From Blastobasis lacticolella (taxonomy: Eukaryota > Arthropoda > Insecta > Lepidoptera > Blastobasidae), in the NCBI GenBank assembly GCA_905147135.1, contig LR990053.1, forward strand, positions 8,754,501 through 8,818,500: a stretch of 64,000 nucleotides of DNA, read 5' to 3'. A program made the translations under genes and the position numbers. Numbering within the stretch: the stretch's first letter is position 1; each line of letters begins with the position of its first letter. Shown one piece after another: positions 44,396 to 55,227 of this stretch. The notes beneath the pieces were generated by a model. It saw nothing but the letters and a program-made list of their open reading frames with translations. It was not told where the DNA came from and searched no databases.

Positions 44396-44507
44396 GACTA
44401 TGGATACCGAAAACCGAACGAAGTGGACCAAGAGGAGTACGAAGGTGGACCCCGGGCCCTCGTATGCAGGAGCGCAACCGAGATTTAACGCCAACATGAT
44501 GATTTGT
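44396..44507 (+). pseudogene. RTE-like LINE tail (SINE-T partner family)
   Basis: The frame MDTENRTKWTKRSTKVDPGP, then SYAGAQPRFN, is the end of the LINE ORF. The DNA under it, GGTGGACCCCGGGCCCTCGT to CCGAGATTTAACGCCAACAT and GATGAT, is the sequence that also ends SINE-T. Confidence 0.8.
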
Positions 44508-45026
44508 AATTTTTGTGTGCAATAAACTATTAAATAAATAAATAAATTATGAGTCTGCATTTCTTTGCAGCTAACTGTAAATGAGAAGGAACCTTGTAAA
44601 AGTAAATCGAAATGTAGGTCGATTTACTTCCACAAAGATCTATTCCATTCTGAATGATTATGTTGGATCAAAGGGTTAATTTGCCGGAGACCTGTCATTC
44701 GATTTACTTTGACAGGGTTTCGTTCCTTTATAATTACGAGCGGAATAGACAACGAGTAGCATAAGTATCATACGTACGAGCATTACGCATTCCCAGCCAA
44801 ATCAGAATATTCTGAAAAAATAATTAGTATCTTGAAATATAGTGTACATATCATATACCTAATAATACCTACATACATACATACACACTCGCGTCCGTAT
44901 ACCCCAGAGGTGTGTCAGAATCGTAGCTATAGTAATCGATAGTCTCTACCTATCAATGTACCTTATTATTACTACCTTATTTATTTTATACCTATTTGTA
45001 AGTCAAAATCTTTGTTTTATACTAAT
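44508..45026. other. AT-rich DNA with a small foldback
   Basis: No gene. It holds the inverted repeat described separately and an ACAT run at 44,870-44,885. Confidence 0.5.
44586..44728. mobile_element. Small foldback element, about 143 bp
   Basis: Left arm AAGGAACCTTGTAAAAG then TAAATCGA. Right arm (complement) AAGGAACGAAACCCTGTC then AAAGTAAATCGA. A second short hairpin, GTAAATCGA/TCGATTTAC, sits at the left. No target duplication was recognised. Confidence 0.65.
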
Positions 45027-45120
45027 TTGTTTTTTTTCTTATACCACTAAGGTGGCAAACAAGCTTACGGCCTGCCCGATGGTAAGCAGTCACCGCAGCC
45101 TATGGACGTTTTATTATTGC
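45027..45120 (-). mobile_element. Jockey-group LINE tail, second subfamily
   Basis: TTTTTTTTCTTATACCAC, then GGTGGCAAACAAGCTTACGG and GCCTATGGACGTTTTA. Only the last 90 bp plus the poly(A) complement. Confidence 0.8.
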
Positions 45121-45718
45121 CATCAACCATCACTTTCGATTGTGTTTCCCGCTTGTCTGTATATATATCGTTGTATAAAACTGACAACAGCTCACTGACG
45201 ATGAAGCTAAAGACTGGCACATAGAAAAAAAGAAGTGAAAAAAACCAGCCTTTCAAAGTACTTATCTTGTTGAACATCTTAAATTTGCCTACTTATATCC
45301 AATTGACATGGACTCATCATTTAAAATGCAAATTTAGTCGAAAATTAAGTCTAACTTATCAACAATCTTAGTTCAAACTTGAATTCATCAGATCTAGGTC
45401 AATCTCTTTCAAAGACTTGTACATAAAATGATTGAATTTTAAATAAAATTGTGCTTAAAATCGCAATATAGTTTGTACGTGAAATATTTTTTTATTATTA
45501 ATAATTTGGTAAATATGAACAGTAAATATTGAGTAAGTAATTGCAAAATTTTATTACTGAAATAATTAATTCTAGCTTGTGTTTACGAATATAGTGATCA
45601 TATTACAGTGTAACTCGATACCATTATTCATTGAACTGTAATGAAGTCATATGTAGCACTCATCGAAACTGTGTGTTTATTTGAATTGACACAATGTGTA
45701 CTACACTATTCAAAAAAC
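45121..45718. other. No feature recognised
   Basis: AT-rich unique DNA. Confidence 0.5.
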
Positions 45719-45850
45719 GTGTTTTTTTTATGTTACACGGCAGGCAAACAGGCAAGCGGGCCACCTGATAAAAAGTGGTCACCGCCGCCTATGGACATCA
45801 GCAACACCAGGGGAGTCACCAATGCGTTGCCCGCCTCTAAATATACCTTT

Positions 45851-47643
45851 TTAACGATCCCATGACATAGTCCAAAGGAAACACTGTGGCTGGGAGGTCA
45901 TTCCACATCCGAATCGTACGAACGAGAAACGTTCATTCGAACCTTCGCGTGGTGGGTCTACGTAGTAGGGATGAGTACCCAGCCCACGGCGGGTGGTGCG
46001 ATGGCGGAATTGTGCTGTGGGCACCAGATCGAAAAGTTCCTCGGAACACTCCCCATTGTACAGCCGATAGAACACACACAGGGAGCCAAAATCCCTTCGG
46101 ATAGCCAGTGGTTCTAACTTGCTTATTTGTATGGGATCGTCGACAATTCGTACGGTGCGTCTCTGTACGGAGTCCAGAGGATTAAGCAGGTCGGCAGTTT
46201 CGCCGGCCCAAAGATGGGAACAATACTCCATATGAGGCCGCACCTGTGCCTTGCACAGCAGCAGGCGCTGCCCTGGAGTGAAGTATTACCTGTACCGGTT
46301 AAGCACTCCAAGCTTTTTCGAAGCCAGTTTGGCCTTACCTTCTTAGTGACTCCGGAATTGCACGTCATTCGATACGTCGACACCAAGAATCCCGATACTA
46401 TTTGAGATGGAAAGGGGTGGCCCTTGGAACTGCGGCACTATGACCAAAGGATCTTTTTTGGCGGAAAATGCGCAGACCTGTGTCTTTGAGGGGTTGAATT
46501 CTACTAGGTTCAGTCTGCCGCAGTGAGCAACTTGCTCCAAGGAGTTTTCAATCTCTGACACAAGTCTTATTCGGCTTTCCGACACCACGGAACGAGGGAT
46601 ATTCGCACGGCCAGTATAACGAGCATCTCTAGTACTGCCTTCTGCATAGCAATGAATACTGGGGATATTCAGCATATCATTGATATGAAATGAAACAGCG
46701 TGGGAGATAGCACTGCACCTTGGGGTATCCATAATAAATGGTCTTGGTATCGGAGCAGCATCCGTCGACAACGACTTGGATGCTCCGTTCTGACAGAAAG
46801 CTGGATACCCAAATGCAGAGCCCCTCGGGGATACCGTACTTCGGGAGTTTTGTTAGCAGTGCCCTGTGCCAAATCAAGACTGACAGCCAGAGCCTCCCCC
46901 TTGCTCTCGACAGCCTCAACCCACCGGTGTGTTAGGTACACAAGAAGGTCACCAGCTGAGCGACCATGACGGAAGCTATATTGACGGTCACTGATCAGCT
47001 GGTGATCCTCGAGGTATCCAAGGAGCTGGATATTAATGACCCGCTCCATCACCTTAGAGAGCAAGGAGGTTACCGCTATAGGCCTGTAATTTGATGGGTC
47101 TGAATTGTCACCCTTCTTGGGTATCGGATGCACATGGGCTAGCTTCCATGAAGACGGCACCGTTCCAGAGGTGTAGGAATGCTTGAATAGGCGCATTAAC
47201 ACGGGAGACAACTCGGGAGCACACTTTTTAAAAACGATAGCCGGAATGCCATCAGGTCCACTGGACTTCCGGATGTCTATGGAGAGAAGCACACGTCTTA
47301 TGATTTTTTGGGTAAAACGAACCTCGGGCATGATGTCCTCACACCGTAAGATAGTAGGCGGTGCAGCTCCCCCATCATCCAGAGTTGAGTTATGAGCAAA
47401 GAGATTACCAAAGAGATCGGCTTTCTCCTTTTCTGTGTGGGCCAATTGGTCATCCGGCTTGCGCAAAGGTGGAAAGGTGGTCCGACAAAAGTTCCCCTCA
47501 ACAGCTTTGGAGAGAGACAAAAAAGCACGGCTCCCAGAGGGGTAGCTGATTAGTTTCTGCCCAATTCCGCCGATGAAGTTAAATTTTGCTTTGGCCATTA
47601 CCCTCTTTGTAGACCTCGATACAGCATTGTACTTTTTCCTCAA
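45851..47643 (-). pseudogene. Jockey-type LINE reverse transcriptase, frame-broken, catalytic site altered
   Basis: Minus-strand blocks in order: KSSGPDGIPAIVFKKCAPEL, then HPIPKKGDNSDPSNYRPIAV, DRQYSFRHGRSAGDLLVYLT, SLDLAQ (the family has SLD.AKAFD; first catalytic Asp kept), a frameshift near 46,863, LLTKLPKYGIPEGLC, return to frame at IPQGAVLSPTLF, then HINDMLN and IHCYAEGSTRDA. The YADD box is YAEG here (46,637-46,648), so both catalytic aspartates are lost. Next come KTQVCAFSAKK, RPHMEYCSHLWAGETADLLN and FYRLYNGECSEELFDLVP. It cannot make active enzyme. Confidence 0.9.
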
Positions 47644-48329
47644 AACGTGGGCGTTACCATGGTGGAAGCCACTGTCCAGGCACGAAAAGCATCCTGCTTG
47701 AGGCGAGTTGCTTCAGCACTAGGCCTGTCGTACCAGGGCTGACTCTTGCCGCCGAGACGGACTACAGAGGATAGGATAAAACACTCCATTCCCAGCAGTA
47801 TGACATCAGCTACAGCGGCATCACAGGTGTTGGTGTCATTTGAGGAAAAGCAAAGCTGCATCCACGGGTACGACGCGAAGAATTCTCGCAATCCATCCCA
47901 GTCTGCTAAACCATAGTGGCATACCTTGCGCGACCCACTGGGGCGAGCCCGTTCGGTCATAGCAAGAGGCACCTCAGAACGGACTAGGCAGTGGTCAGAT
48001 GTCTCAAGAGGAGCATCGACGGACACCCGATAACCGTCTGGGTGGGTGGTCAACAGAAGGTCTAACAAAGAAGGATTACGGCCCACAACATCCGGTAAGT
48101 AGGTGGGTTCTAATACCAGTTGCGTGAGACCACGGTCAAAGCAAATTCGTGAGCGGATCTTCCGGCGGTGTTGGTAGGGCGGCTTGACCCTAGCCACTCA
48201 GTGTGGTGACCATTAAAGTCTCCTAAGACTACCAACTCAGCAGAAGGACAACGCTCAAGAACCTTGTCGGTAGCGCATTGAATGTGCTCAAAAAACCGAT
48301 TTGTCTCACCTACGCCGTGACGGTTGTTG
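47640..48329 (-). pseudogene. Jockey-type LINE, apurinic-type endonuclease part
   Basis: LVVLGDFNGHHTEWLGSSRP is the conserved GDFN.HH..W catalytic block of the AP-endonuclease-like domain that nicks target DNA. After a frame change comes DLLLTTHPDGYRVSVDAPLE, then TSDHCLV, with the SDH motif that closes the active site. The N-terminal third of the domain is missing. The following linker reads WYDRPSAEATRLKQDAFRAW before another shift at 47,643. Confidence 0.85.
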
Positions 48330-48435
48330 TTCCGAACCGTGGAAACCACATTATATATTACTCCCTGATAATGTCGTAGCTTTCTATAAGTGAAGCAATT
48401 TTAAAAATCGGTTTGAAGTTAATCCCTTATAAAGT
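48330..48435. repeat. About 105-bp repeat, also at 49,905
   Basis: CCGTGGAAACCACATTATAT, CCTGATAATGTCGTAGCTT and TCTATAAGTGAAGCAATTTT recur at 49,905-50,020 with few changes, in the same orientation. Confidence 0.9.
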
Positions 48436-48590
48436 ACTAGTGGACCCGGCGCGACTTTGTTCGCGAGGCATACACGGACTTTACCCCTACCTACACTTTT
48501 TTTGCTTATAAACCTTCCTCTTGAATCACTCTGTCTGTTATTGAAAATCGCATTAAAATCCGTTGCGTAGTTTAAAAGATCTAAGCTTCC
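48436..48590 (-). repeat. Unclassified repeat, GGACCCGGCGC family
   Basis: ACTAGTGGACCCGGCGCGAC, CCTCTTGAATCACTCTGTCT, GCATTAAAATCCGTTGCGT. Very like 33,553. Confidence 0.75.
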
Positions 48591-48607
48591 CCAACCAATA
48601 ACACAAA

Positions 48608-48870
48608 AACTTCACAACCAATAACAGTCCACTGCAGGACTTAGGGCCTCTCAAGTAAAAGGGAAGGTAATTGCATCTTCACGCTTGCCAGGCGGGTTAA
48701 AGATCGTAGTTTTATAAATATAACAATGAAAAACTCTACTGATTTCCCAGCCTACGGAGACTCTAGATCTTTTGCATCGAAAACATGAGTCGCCATGTAC
48801 GCACCCATGAGTGTAAGGGGTTGGTGCTATTCTATTCTGTCGGACATCACACGGCTGACATAGATACAAA
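48608..48870 (-). repeat. Interspersed repeat, CTGCAGTGGACT family
   Basis: ACAGTCCACTGCAGGACTTA, GGGCCTCT, GCCAGGCGGGTT, GAGACTCTAGATCTTTTGC, GAGTGTAAGGGGTTGGTGCT. The frame 48,651-48,962 (-) runs through it without a known domain. Confidence 0.75.
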
Positions 48871-49904
48871 CATAGACACGTAGTGACAGACGGCGGGAAG
48901 CGACTCTGGTTTATACTATGTATATAGAAGGACAGGAGAAGGATGTTGTGAATAAAATCCAATCAATAAATTCACGATTTACACAAAAATGTACTTCCAT
49001 TAGTCGAGAGCAATGATATTCTAATATTCGTGTGGCGGTCAGTTTGTTGCTCCCGACAACTTGGCCTGCAGATAGCTCGGTTACGCTTCGAATTGAAAAA
49101 TGTTTCTGAATTTGAAACCGCACTCGTGGTTTAAAAACGATCGCGGTTGCAGGGTTAGCTTGCGGCGGCTGCAGTTGGCATTTCGATTCCCACTGCCGCC
49201 CACTGTTGACGCTTTGCTTTGCAAACTAGCAAAACAGGATTTCTCTTTACTTTATGACTCGTGAATGTGCGTCAAACGTAAAAAAGGCAGTTTTCAATGT
49301 AATTAAAAGGTAAAAATGCGATAAATTTCTTAACATTTTCAGTATTTTCCTATTTTTCCTAGTTTTTACTATTAAAAAAAGAAAGGTTGATTGCTTCTTT
49401 GTTTGTTAGTACAGATAAACTCAAGAACTATTTAACCGATTTTAAAAATTATTTCACCTATGGAAATCTACATTATGCATCCCCATCACTGATCGAAAAT
49501 AGAGCTAGTGTGTTTCCCAATGTGGGTTGAACCCTCCCATCATAGAAAAGGTGATGGACGATTCACATCGTAGTTCAAAATGACCCATGAAAATGGCACT
49601 TATGTCGATTTACACGGTGGTCCATCCGTGGTGATATTTTACTATGATAACGGCATTTCAGGGCCATTGCACCTAGTGGTATGTGACGATATGTCCTATT
49701 CACACTAGACAAAACTAGTCGTAGATTTCAAAATTTACAAAAAACGTGTAATATTTGAGTTTTCACTAGTAACCCGTTAGTGACAGTTAGTCTGAACGTG
49801 TCCAATATTCTACCATAAACAAAAACAATGTACAGAATTTCGCAATCACAATATAAATTATTTACTACTAGCTTTTTTGCCCGCGTAAAATTAGGTTACA
49901 ATAT
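48871..49904. other. No gene recognised
   Basis: Around 49,390-49,480 (TTTGTTAGTACAGATAAACTC ... ACCGATTTTAAAAATTATTTC) resembles common insect repeat ends. Otherwise unique. Confidence 0.45.
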
Positions 49905-50290
49905 TACGTTCCGGACCGTGGAAACCACATTATATTACTCCCTGATAATGTCGTAGCTTTCTATAAGTGAAACAATTTTAAAATCGGTTTTGAGTTTATC
50001 CCTTATAAACACACTAGTGGAGGCCCGGCGCATTTTCGTCCACGTGGCGTCCTATCCCTACTCTTCACTTACCTACCATTTTAATTATATAAAGAATTAG
50101 CTAAATAGGCGCAGCTGATATCTTGGGTTATATTAAGCATTTTTCTAAAGACCTCAAATTTTTTTAGGATAAAGTATCTCTAATAATGTAGCTTTCTATA
50201 GATGAAAGAATTTTTGAAATCGGTTAAGTAGTTTTTGAGTTTATCCATTAAACAAACAAACAAACCGACAAACAATAAAATCTTTCTTCT
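49905..50290. repeat. Second copy of the 48,330 repeat plus decayed repeat ends
   Basis: 49,905-50,020 matches 48,330-48,435. It is followed by ACTAGTGGAGGCCCGGCGCA and, at 50,170-50,260, another diverged copy of ATAATGTAGCTTTCTATAGA. Confidence 0.8.
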
Positions 50291-50806
50291 TCATAATATT
50301 GGTATAGACAAACAAACAATCAAATCTTGTCTTTTTATTAACGAATTAACAATTTTTTTACAAGAAAGAACTTAACAGAAAGTACAGATTTTTTAGACAC
50401 AACAATCATTATTTCTTTCTAAAAGAAATATCTTCCAATTCTTTATAATTGTCAATTTATTTTATTTTCTCAACAACATTAAACACTCAACAATTATCAC
50501 AACGGCCATTCGCCGAATCGTCAACATCAGTCAATAACACGCTACCATTCACCAGCCTATAATCCAATAATAAAAATTAGTGCCTACAGAAGTGCTATGA
50601 AAATCACTGTCAATTTGTCACAAACAGCAAACAGTGCACGAAATTACGTCCCGAGGGGGAGCTGGATAAATAAGTTTGTTTAAAGTGCAATTAACTCTGG
50701 GTAAATGTTTGCCAACTGAATATGGTGACAAGACACTGAAACTACTTCGATATGGTGGCGACGGTGGCGGCTTGTATGTACCCATGTCACGAAGCGTAAT
50801 GTTTAA
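50291..50806. other. No feature recognised
   Basis: AT-rich unique DNA. Confidence 0.5.
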
Positions 50807-50917
50807 GCCCGGCTTGCACCAAATCTTAAACGTGTTTTTGAATGATGTTTAACGTCTTTTTGTATGAAGTTCTTTGTTTAAGTATCAGCTTAAATGTTTT
50901 TAAGAATTTAGCACAAG
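50807..50917. mobile_element. Small foldback/MITE-like repeat
   Basis: Begins CGGCTTGCACCAAATCTTAA and ends TTAAGAATTTAGCACAAGCCG, which are inverted relative to each other over about 20 bp. The core (GTTTAAGTATCAGCT) recurs inverted at 51,868. Confidence 0.7.
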
Positions 50918-51867
50918 CCGCCCTAAGAATACAATGCTTATTGAATTTAAATAGAGAGCCCATATTGACAAACACGATTTCTGAACGGGGGCAAACCCAA
51001 ATGCTTTAAATACAATTTTGGTTTCCATGCATTAGCATATAAACCAAAAAGCTCTTTTTATTGCATGTCTTCAAACGAGCAGCGCCCACATAGACGGACG
51101 CGTAGATTGCGCGTTTTCGGTCCGGTTGTTCCGCGGTGACTAGGCGGACACGATGCGTACACAATTTGTAAGAGGACACGACGTATAAACAGGCCCTAGC
51201 AAAAAGTTAATCCAGTGGTATGCATAATAAATCTAGTGTTCGAAATGCCAGAAAAAATTAGAAGTGTTTTAATTGGAATTTAATTTCTGTTCGTATATTT
51301 TTACTTTGTGATTTTGAATTTTATATATTGTTATCAATGATATATATTAAATTTAATCTGACCACTATAGAAAATCTTCCATAATCTGGAATTCCAATAA
51401 AACTTCGGCGAAATGGCTACGTGTATTACGCTCAATAATGTCTGAACAACCGCAATAATAGGCTATTCACACTGTAGTTCGAATGGCGCATTCATGTTTG
51501 CATGACGTCCAACATCTTATAAGCATTGTGGTGCACAGCATCATAATATGAACAGAACAGCAAGTAAAATTAATAGAAATGTGAGCAAATATCGCAAATA
51601 AAACGGTAATTTTTCCTATTACTTTGATAGTTGTCTCAATGCGTAGTTAAATATCACGAAGTTCCACCCGTATTCATAAACGATCCTTTTTAACAATAAG
51701 AATCTAGCGCTCCTATGCTCTCTCACAATGCTCGTCTGCTAAGTGAACGCACTGTATTCGATTCGACTCAATGAGTGGTCAGTTTCGTTCATTTTGACGG
51801 ACGCCTAGTACCGATCGCCACTCAAGCATTGACAGTTGGAACTGTGAAACCTCATTGATTTAGCTGA
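50918..51867. other. About 950 bp between two inverted MITE-like copies
   Basis: No coding frame and no known repeat. It could be unique DNA or the interior of a larger element. Confidence 0.4.
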
Positions 51868-51953
51868 TACTTAAACAAAAAACCATACAAAAATGTTAAA
51901 CGTCATTTCTTAACGTGTTTAAGAATTTGTTTTGTCCAAGTTTAAGCCGAAAT
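51868..51953. mobile_element. Inverted second copy of the 50,807 repeat
   Basis: AGCTGATACTTAAACAAAA, ATGTTAAACGTCATTTCTTA, ACGTGTTTAAGAATTTG: the complement of the core at 50,835-50,900. Confidence 0.75.
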
Positions 51954-52555
51954 GAGTGACGTCTTTTGGTTTCGGAGGCCTCTACGGGTCGCTGAGCCAT
52001 CGCAGTAAGTAAGTTTAAACTGTCAAGTTTAAGTTGTCGCACGTGGTAAGAAAACGAACAAATTTCTGTGAATACTGTATTTTTTATTCAGGTGAAGTAT
52101 GTAGGACGTACCACATGTAATGTTTTTTGTTACTATTCTTTTTGAACACTTAGTTGGTTTGTTATGGATAACAACTCACCGCGATAAGTTGGCAATTGCT
52201 CAAACACCACAAACTACGTATTAATCACAAGATCCTAGTTTGTGGGGCTTGCAACAATGGTGCTTGTTTACAAAATAATTGTGTGTAATGGCCCGTAGTT
52301 GTAATCCTCTGCTAATACCAGCTCAATCCACAGGTGCGCCGCAATGAGATGACACGTCTGAATGCACGTGATATGGTGTCGTTGTATTATCATCTGCTAT
52401 ATAATTTGTGTATTAATATAGGTATATTAATGATTCAGGTTTTGCTTTGTGGTTATTAGGGGCTGAGGATATGAATCCTATATTGGTTGCTACGGTTTTG
52501 CTACTAACACAGCCATAACTGTTTCATGCATGTATGAATCCCACTAATATTATAA
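51954..52555. other. No feature recognised
   Basis: AT-rich unique DNA. Confidence 0.5.
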
Positions 52556-52738
52556 TTGCGAAAGTTTGTAATGATGGATGGCTGTTTGTTGTGCCTTCAC
52601 GCAATTTCTACTGACGAATTTTGATAAAATTTGGCAGTGACATATTAGACTATATTTATTATATTTATCCCGAAATTAGTAACGTATTAGTCCGACACGT
52701 AGTAACCGGTGATACGCGACGAAGTTGCGGGCAACAGT
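52556..52738 (+). repeat. Unclassified repeat ending GACGAAGTTGCGGGC
   Basis: GCGAAAGTTTGTAATGATGG, TTTGATAAAATTTGGCAGTG, GACGAAGTTGCGGGCAACAG. Related to 61,335. Common repeat type in insect genomes. The class is not evident here. Confidence 0.6.
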
Positions 52739-53284
52739 TAGCATTAAATAAACGAACTGACTTTTATCAAATCTCTAGATTAAAAAGATTATATAACTAT
52801 ACTTCCTTTACTTCGAAATGGACTATGAATGTATTTTTAAACTTCGCTGGTTTTTTAAAACTCAACAGGAACTTATTTATTAACTTTTCAGGTTTCATAA
52901 ACAGAAAAAATTACCTGGCAATGCTTGTTTTTGTACCGCGAAAAATTCAAGGCGTTGGTAAGGAAATTCAGACGTTATTCAAGAAAGTTAATTTCTCGAG
53001 AGACTTTTAATATTTAGTTAATATTTTGCTGTTAAGCCAGTTTAATTTAATTTCTAGCGTTCCGTAGTAAAACAAAGAACCTTTATAGTTTCGCCATGTA
53101 CTGCCGAGGAAACTAATAATACGAACAAATTAAGAATATTAGTAAACTGATACACATTCAGTTTCCTCGACTGTACTCGGACTTAACAAGATAATAACTA
53201 TAGTATAAGACTTGTAGTTATTATCTTGTTAATGTTGTCCGAAGACCACATACGTTTTATTACAATATTGCATAAAGTCGGCGT
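52739..53284. other. No supported gene
   Basis: The 129-codon frame 52,621-53,010 (+) begins inside the repeat above and continues into AT-rich DNA. It has no domain. Confidence 0.5.
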
Positions 53285-53655
53285 CGATGAGCTGGTGGTT
53301 AAAGTATCCGACTCGCAAGTGAAAGGTACCGGTATTCTGGCGACTGAATGTGTTACCATTTTTTTATTTTTTATTATGTTATACGGCAGACAAACAGGCA
53401 AGCGGGCCACCTGATGGAAAGTGGTCACCGCCGCCTATGGACATCAGCAACACCAGGGGAGTCACTGATGCGTTGCCCGCCTCTAAAGAGACCTCTAATA
53501 TACCTCTTGAACGATGATACCATGATTCAATATGGTCAAGTTTCACTGGTAACAGGTCCACGGTGGTCAGATGGAAGTAGCTCCATAATCTGCCAAATCC
53601 TGGATCATGGTCAAGGCGAAATCCGGGCCGGGATATTAACGCCTAGATGATTATT
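53285..53655 (+). mobile_element. SINE-T split by a LINE insertion
   Basis: Head GTATCCGACTCGCAAGTGAA at 53,302, with an internal deletion to GGCGACTGAATGTG. The body resumes at 53,518 (TACCATGATTCAATATGGTC) and ends GGGATATTAACGCCTAGATG. Confidence 0.85.
53360..53517 (-). mobile_element. Jockey-type LINE 3' end inserted in SINE-T
   Basis: Poly(A) complement TTTTTTATTTTTTATTATG at the left, then the LINE tail to CCTCTTGAACGATGA. TACCAT is repeated exactly at 53,354-53,359 and 53,518-53,523, marking the insertion site. Same family as 45,719. Confidence 0.9.
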
Positions 53656-54580
53656 ATTATTGAGTGAATAACATTCTATCAGCGTGCCTGCTGATAGAAA
53701 TTTATATTTAGAAATAAGCAGCGCCTGTTATGTCTTATCTATGTTCATCTTTTATGAATCGACATTCTTGAGCACAATAAATATATATTAAAAATAAAAT
53801 GACAGTGACTTTCGACTGTGTATCCGCAAATCGCCCTATGAAAGTGATAAATTAATCCAAACAACGATTTTGCCAATTTCATAGTGTAGTGTTTGTAATT
53901 AGTCTTCGTACTACATTGTGCTAATGAAAATTTTCATTGATTTATACCACATTGGTTACAAACATGGTTAGCATGTTTAACATAGTTGACTATTAGCGTT
54001 TCCATTTCTATTGTAATTGGTTGTTCATGTATGTGTACTATTTGTAAACGTGCACTGGGTTTAGTGAAATATTTAAATAAATAAATAGATCTTCATTTGT
54101 TTATAACAAGTGCCTTATAATATATGGCGGGAACCTCCTTTTAAGCATTTAATGCCTGTATTAGGAATCTCTCTTTCTTTATTAACTATACCGACATTAA
54201 AAATTATTGTATGGTTGTACTGAACTTATAGAATTTAAGCTTAAATCATATTAAAACATGAAAAATTGTGTATGTATAAGTGTGAGTGTGTGTATTTTAT
54301 TTCTTGTACACAGCAACGGCTTGACGTGATTTTCAAATTATGTTATCAAGCCGTTCCTGGGCAAAAGCTATAAATAGACAGATATTTTTATTCGTGCTAC
54401 ATTTATACGGGTACTTCCATCGCGGAATCAAATTTTTTATTCTTTTCTTTATATTCAAAAAACAACATCGACTTACAAAGCTTTTGTGAGTCGTTATTAT
54501 TTTTTGTAATCCAGCAAATCAGCGCAAGTGGGACAAACGAACATGTATTAATTTATTAATATGCTGTTCAAAGTCATAAC
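53656..54580. other. No feature recognised
   Basis: AT-rich unique DNA. Confidence 0.5.
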
Positions 54581-54742
54581 TTTTTTTTTTTTTTTTATGT
54601 TATCCGGCAGACAAACAGGCATGCGGGCCACCTGATGGAAAGTGGTCACCGCCGCCTATGGACATCAGCAACACCAGGGGAGTCACCAATGCGTTGCCCG
54701 CCTCTGAAGAGATCTCTAATATACCTCTTGAACGATCCCATG
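54581..54742 (-). mobile_element. Jockey-type LINE 3' end with poly(A)
   Basis: T16 run (54,581-54,596), then GTTATCCGGCAGACAAACAG and the standard tail to GATCCCATGTCATA. GTCATAAC (left) and GTCATACC (right) may be the target duplication, though the right one overlaps LINE sequence. Confidence 0.85.
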
Positions 54743-55227
54743 TCATACCCTCATTTAAAAACACAAAACATTTTATTTCAAAATTAGAACCTTGTTTTTA
54801 CCGATTTGTATGAACGAACGTAAAATTCACAATAAACGTCTCCATTTCAACTGTGGAAAACTAGACAACTGGCCCAGTTTGCTACGACAATGGCACAACT
54901 TCTACGGCTGCTACGGTGCCTCTACGACGCTACGCAGCTACGAGCGGTCTCCTTGTGATACTGAGTGCTATTCATTGTTATTACAGTTTCAATTTCTAGC
55001 GGAAAAACATCTTTGAGTAAAACTTAATTGGCGTTAGAAGGTTTTCTTCTAAATTTGTACGCGGAGTTGTAAACAAACATTTTTCCTCGTAATTAAATAG
55101 GGAAATGTGAAGGGCTTCTTCCTGTATAATAAATCGTTTTCTTTATTGCTTTGTTAGATACTTCAATTAACGGAGCTGTTGTTTATTAAAATAATTACAA
55201 TTTATTATAAAACAGCATCGGTGGGCG
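54743..55227. other. No feature recognised
   Basis: The 74-codon frame at 54,792-55,016 is unsupported. Confidence 0.5.

Larger units (their letters stand above)
45719..48329 (-). mobile_element. Jockey-type non-LTR retrotransposon, 2.6 kb, 5'-truncated
   Basis: The largest transposon copy in the window. On the minus strand it runs from the middle of the endonuclease (about 48,329) through the reverse transcriptase to a 3' UTR ending in a poly(A) tail, seen as TTTTTTTT at 45,721-45,728. The + strand 3' end (GCAAACAGGCAAGCGGGCC, GTGGTCACCGCCGCCTATGG) is also found at 12,432, 53,360 and 54,581 as truncated copies. The 5' border cuts into an unrelated repeat at 48,330. No target duplication was seen. 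Confidence 0.9.

Noticed and set aside
44586..44728. Assignment of the foldback to a TTAA-type (piggyBac) or TA-type (mariner) family
   Set aside because: No matching flanking duplication could be read, so the superfamily is left open.
48330..50020. LTR pair of an LTR retrotransposon
   Set aside because: The direct repeats are only about 105 bp, lack TG...CA ends, and no gag or pol frame lies between them.
52621..53010. 129-codon open frame
   Set aside because: It begins inside a dispersed repeat and continues into unrelated AT-rich DNA.
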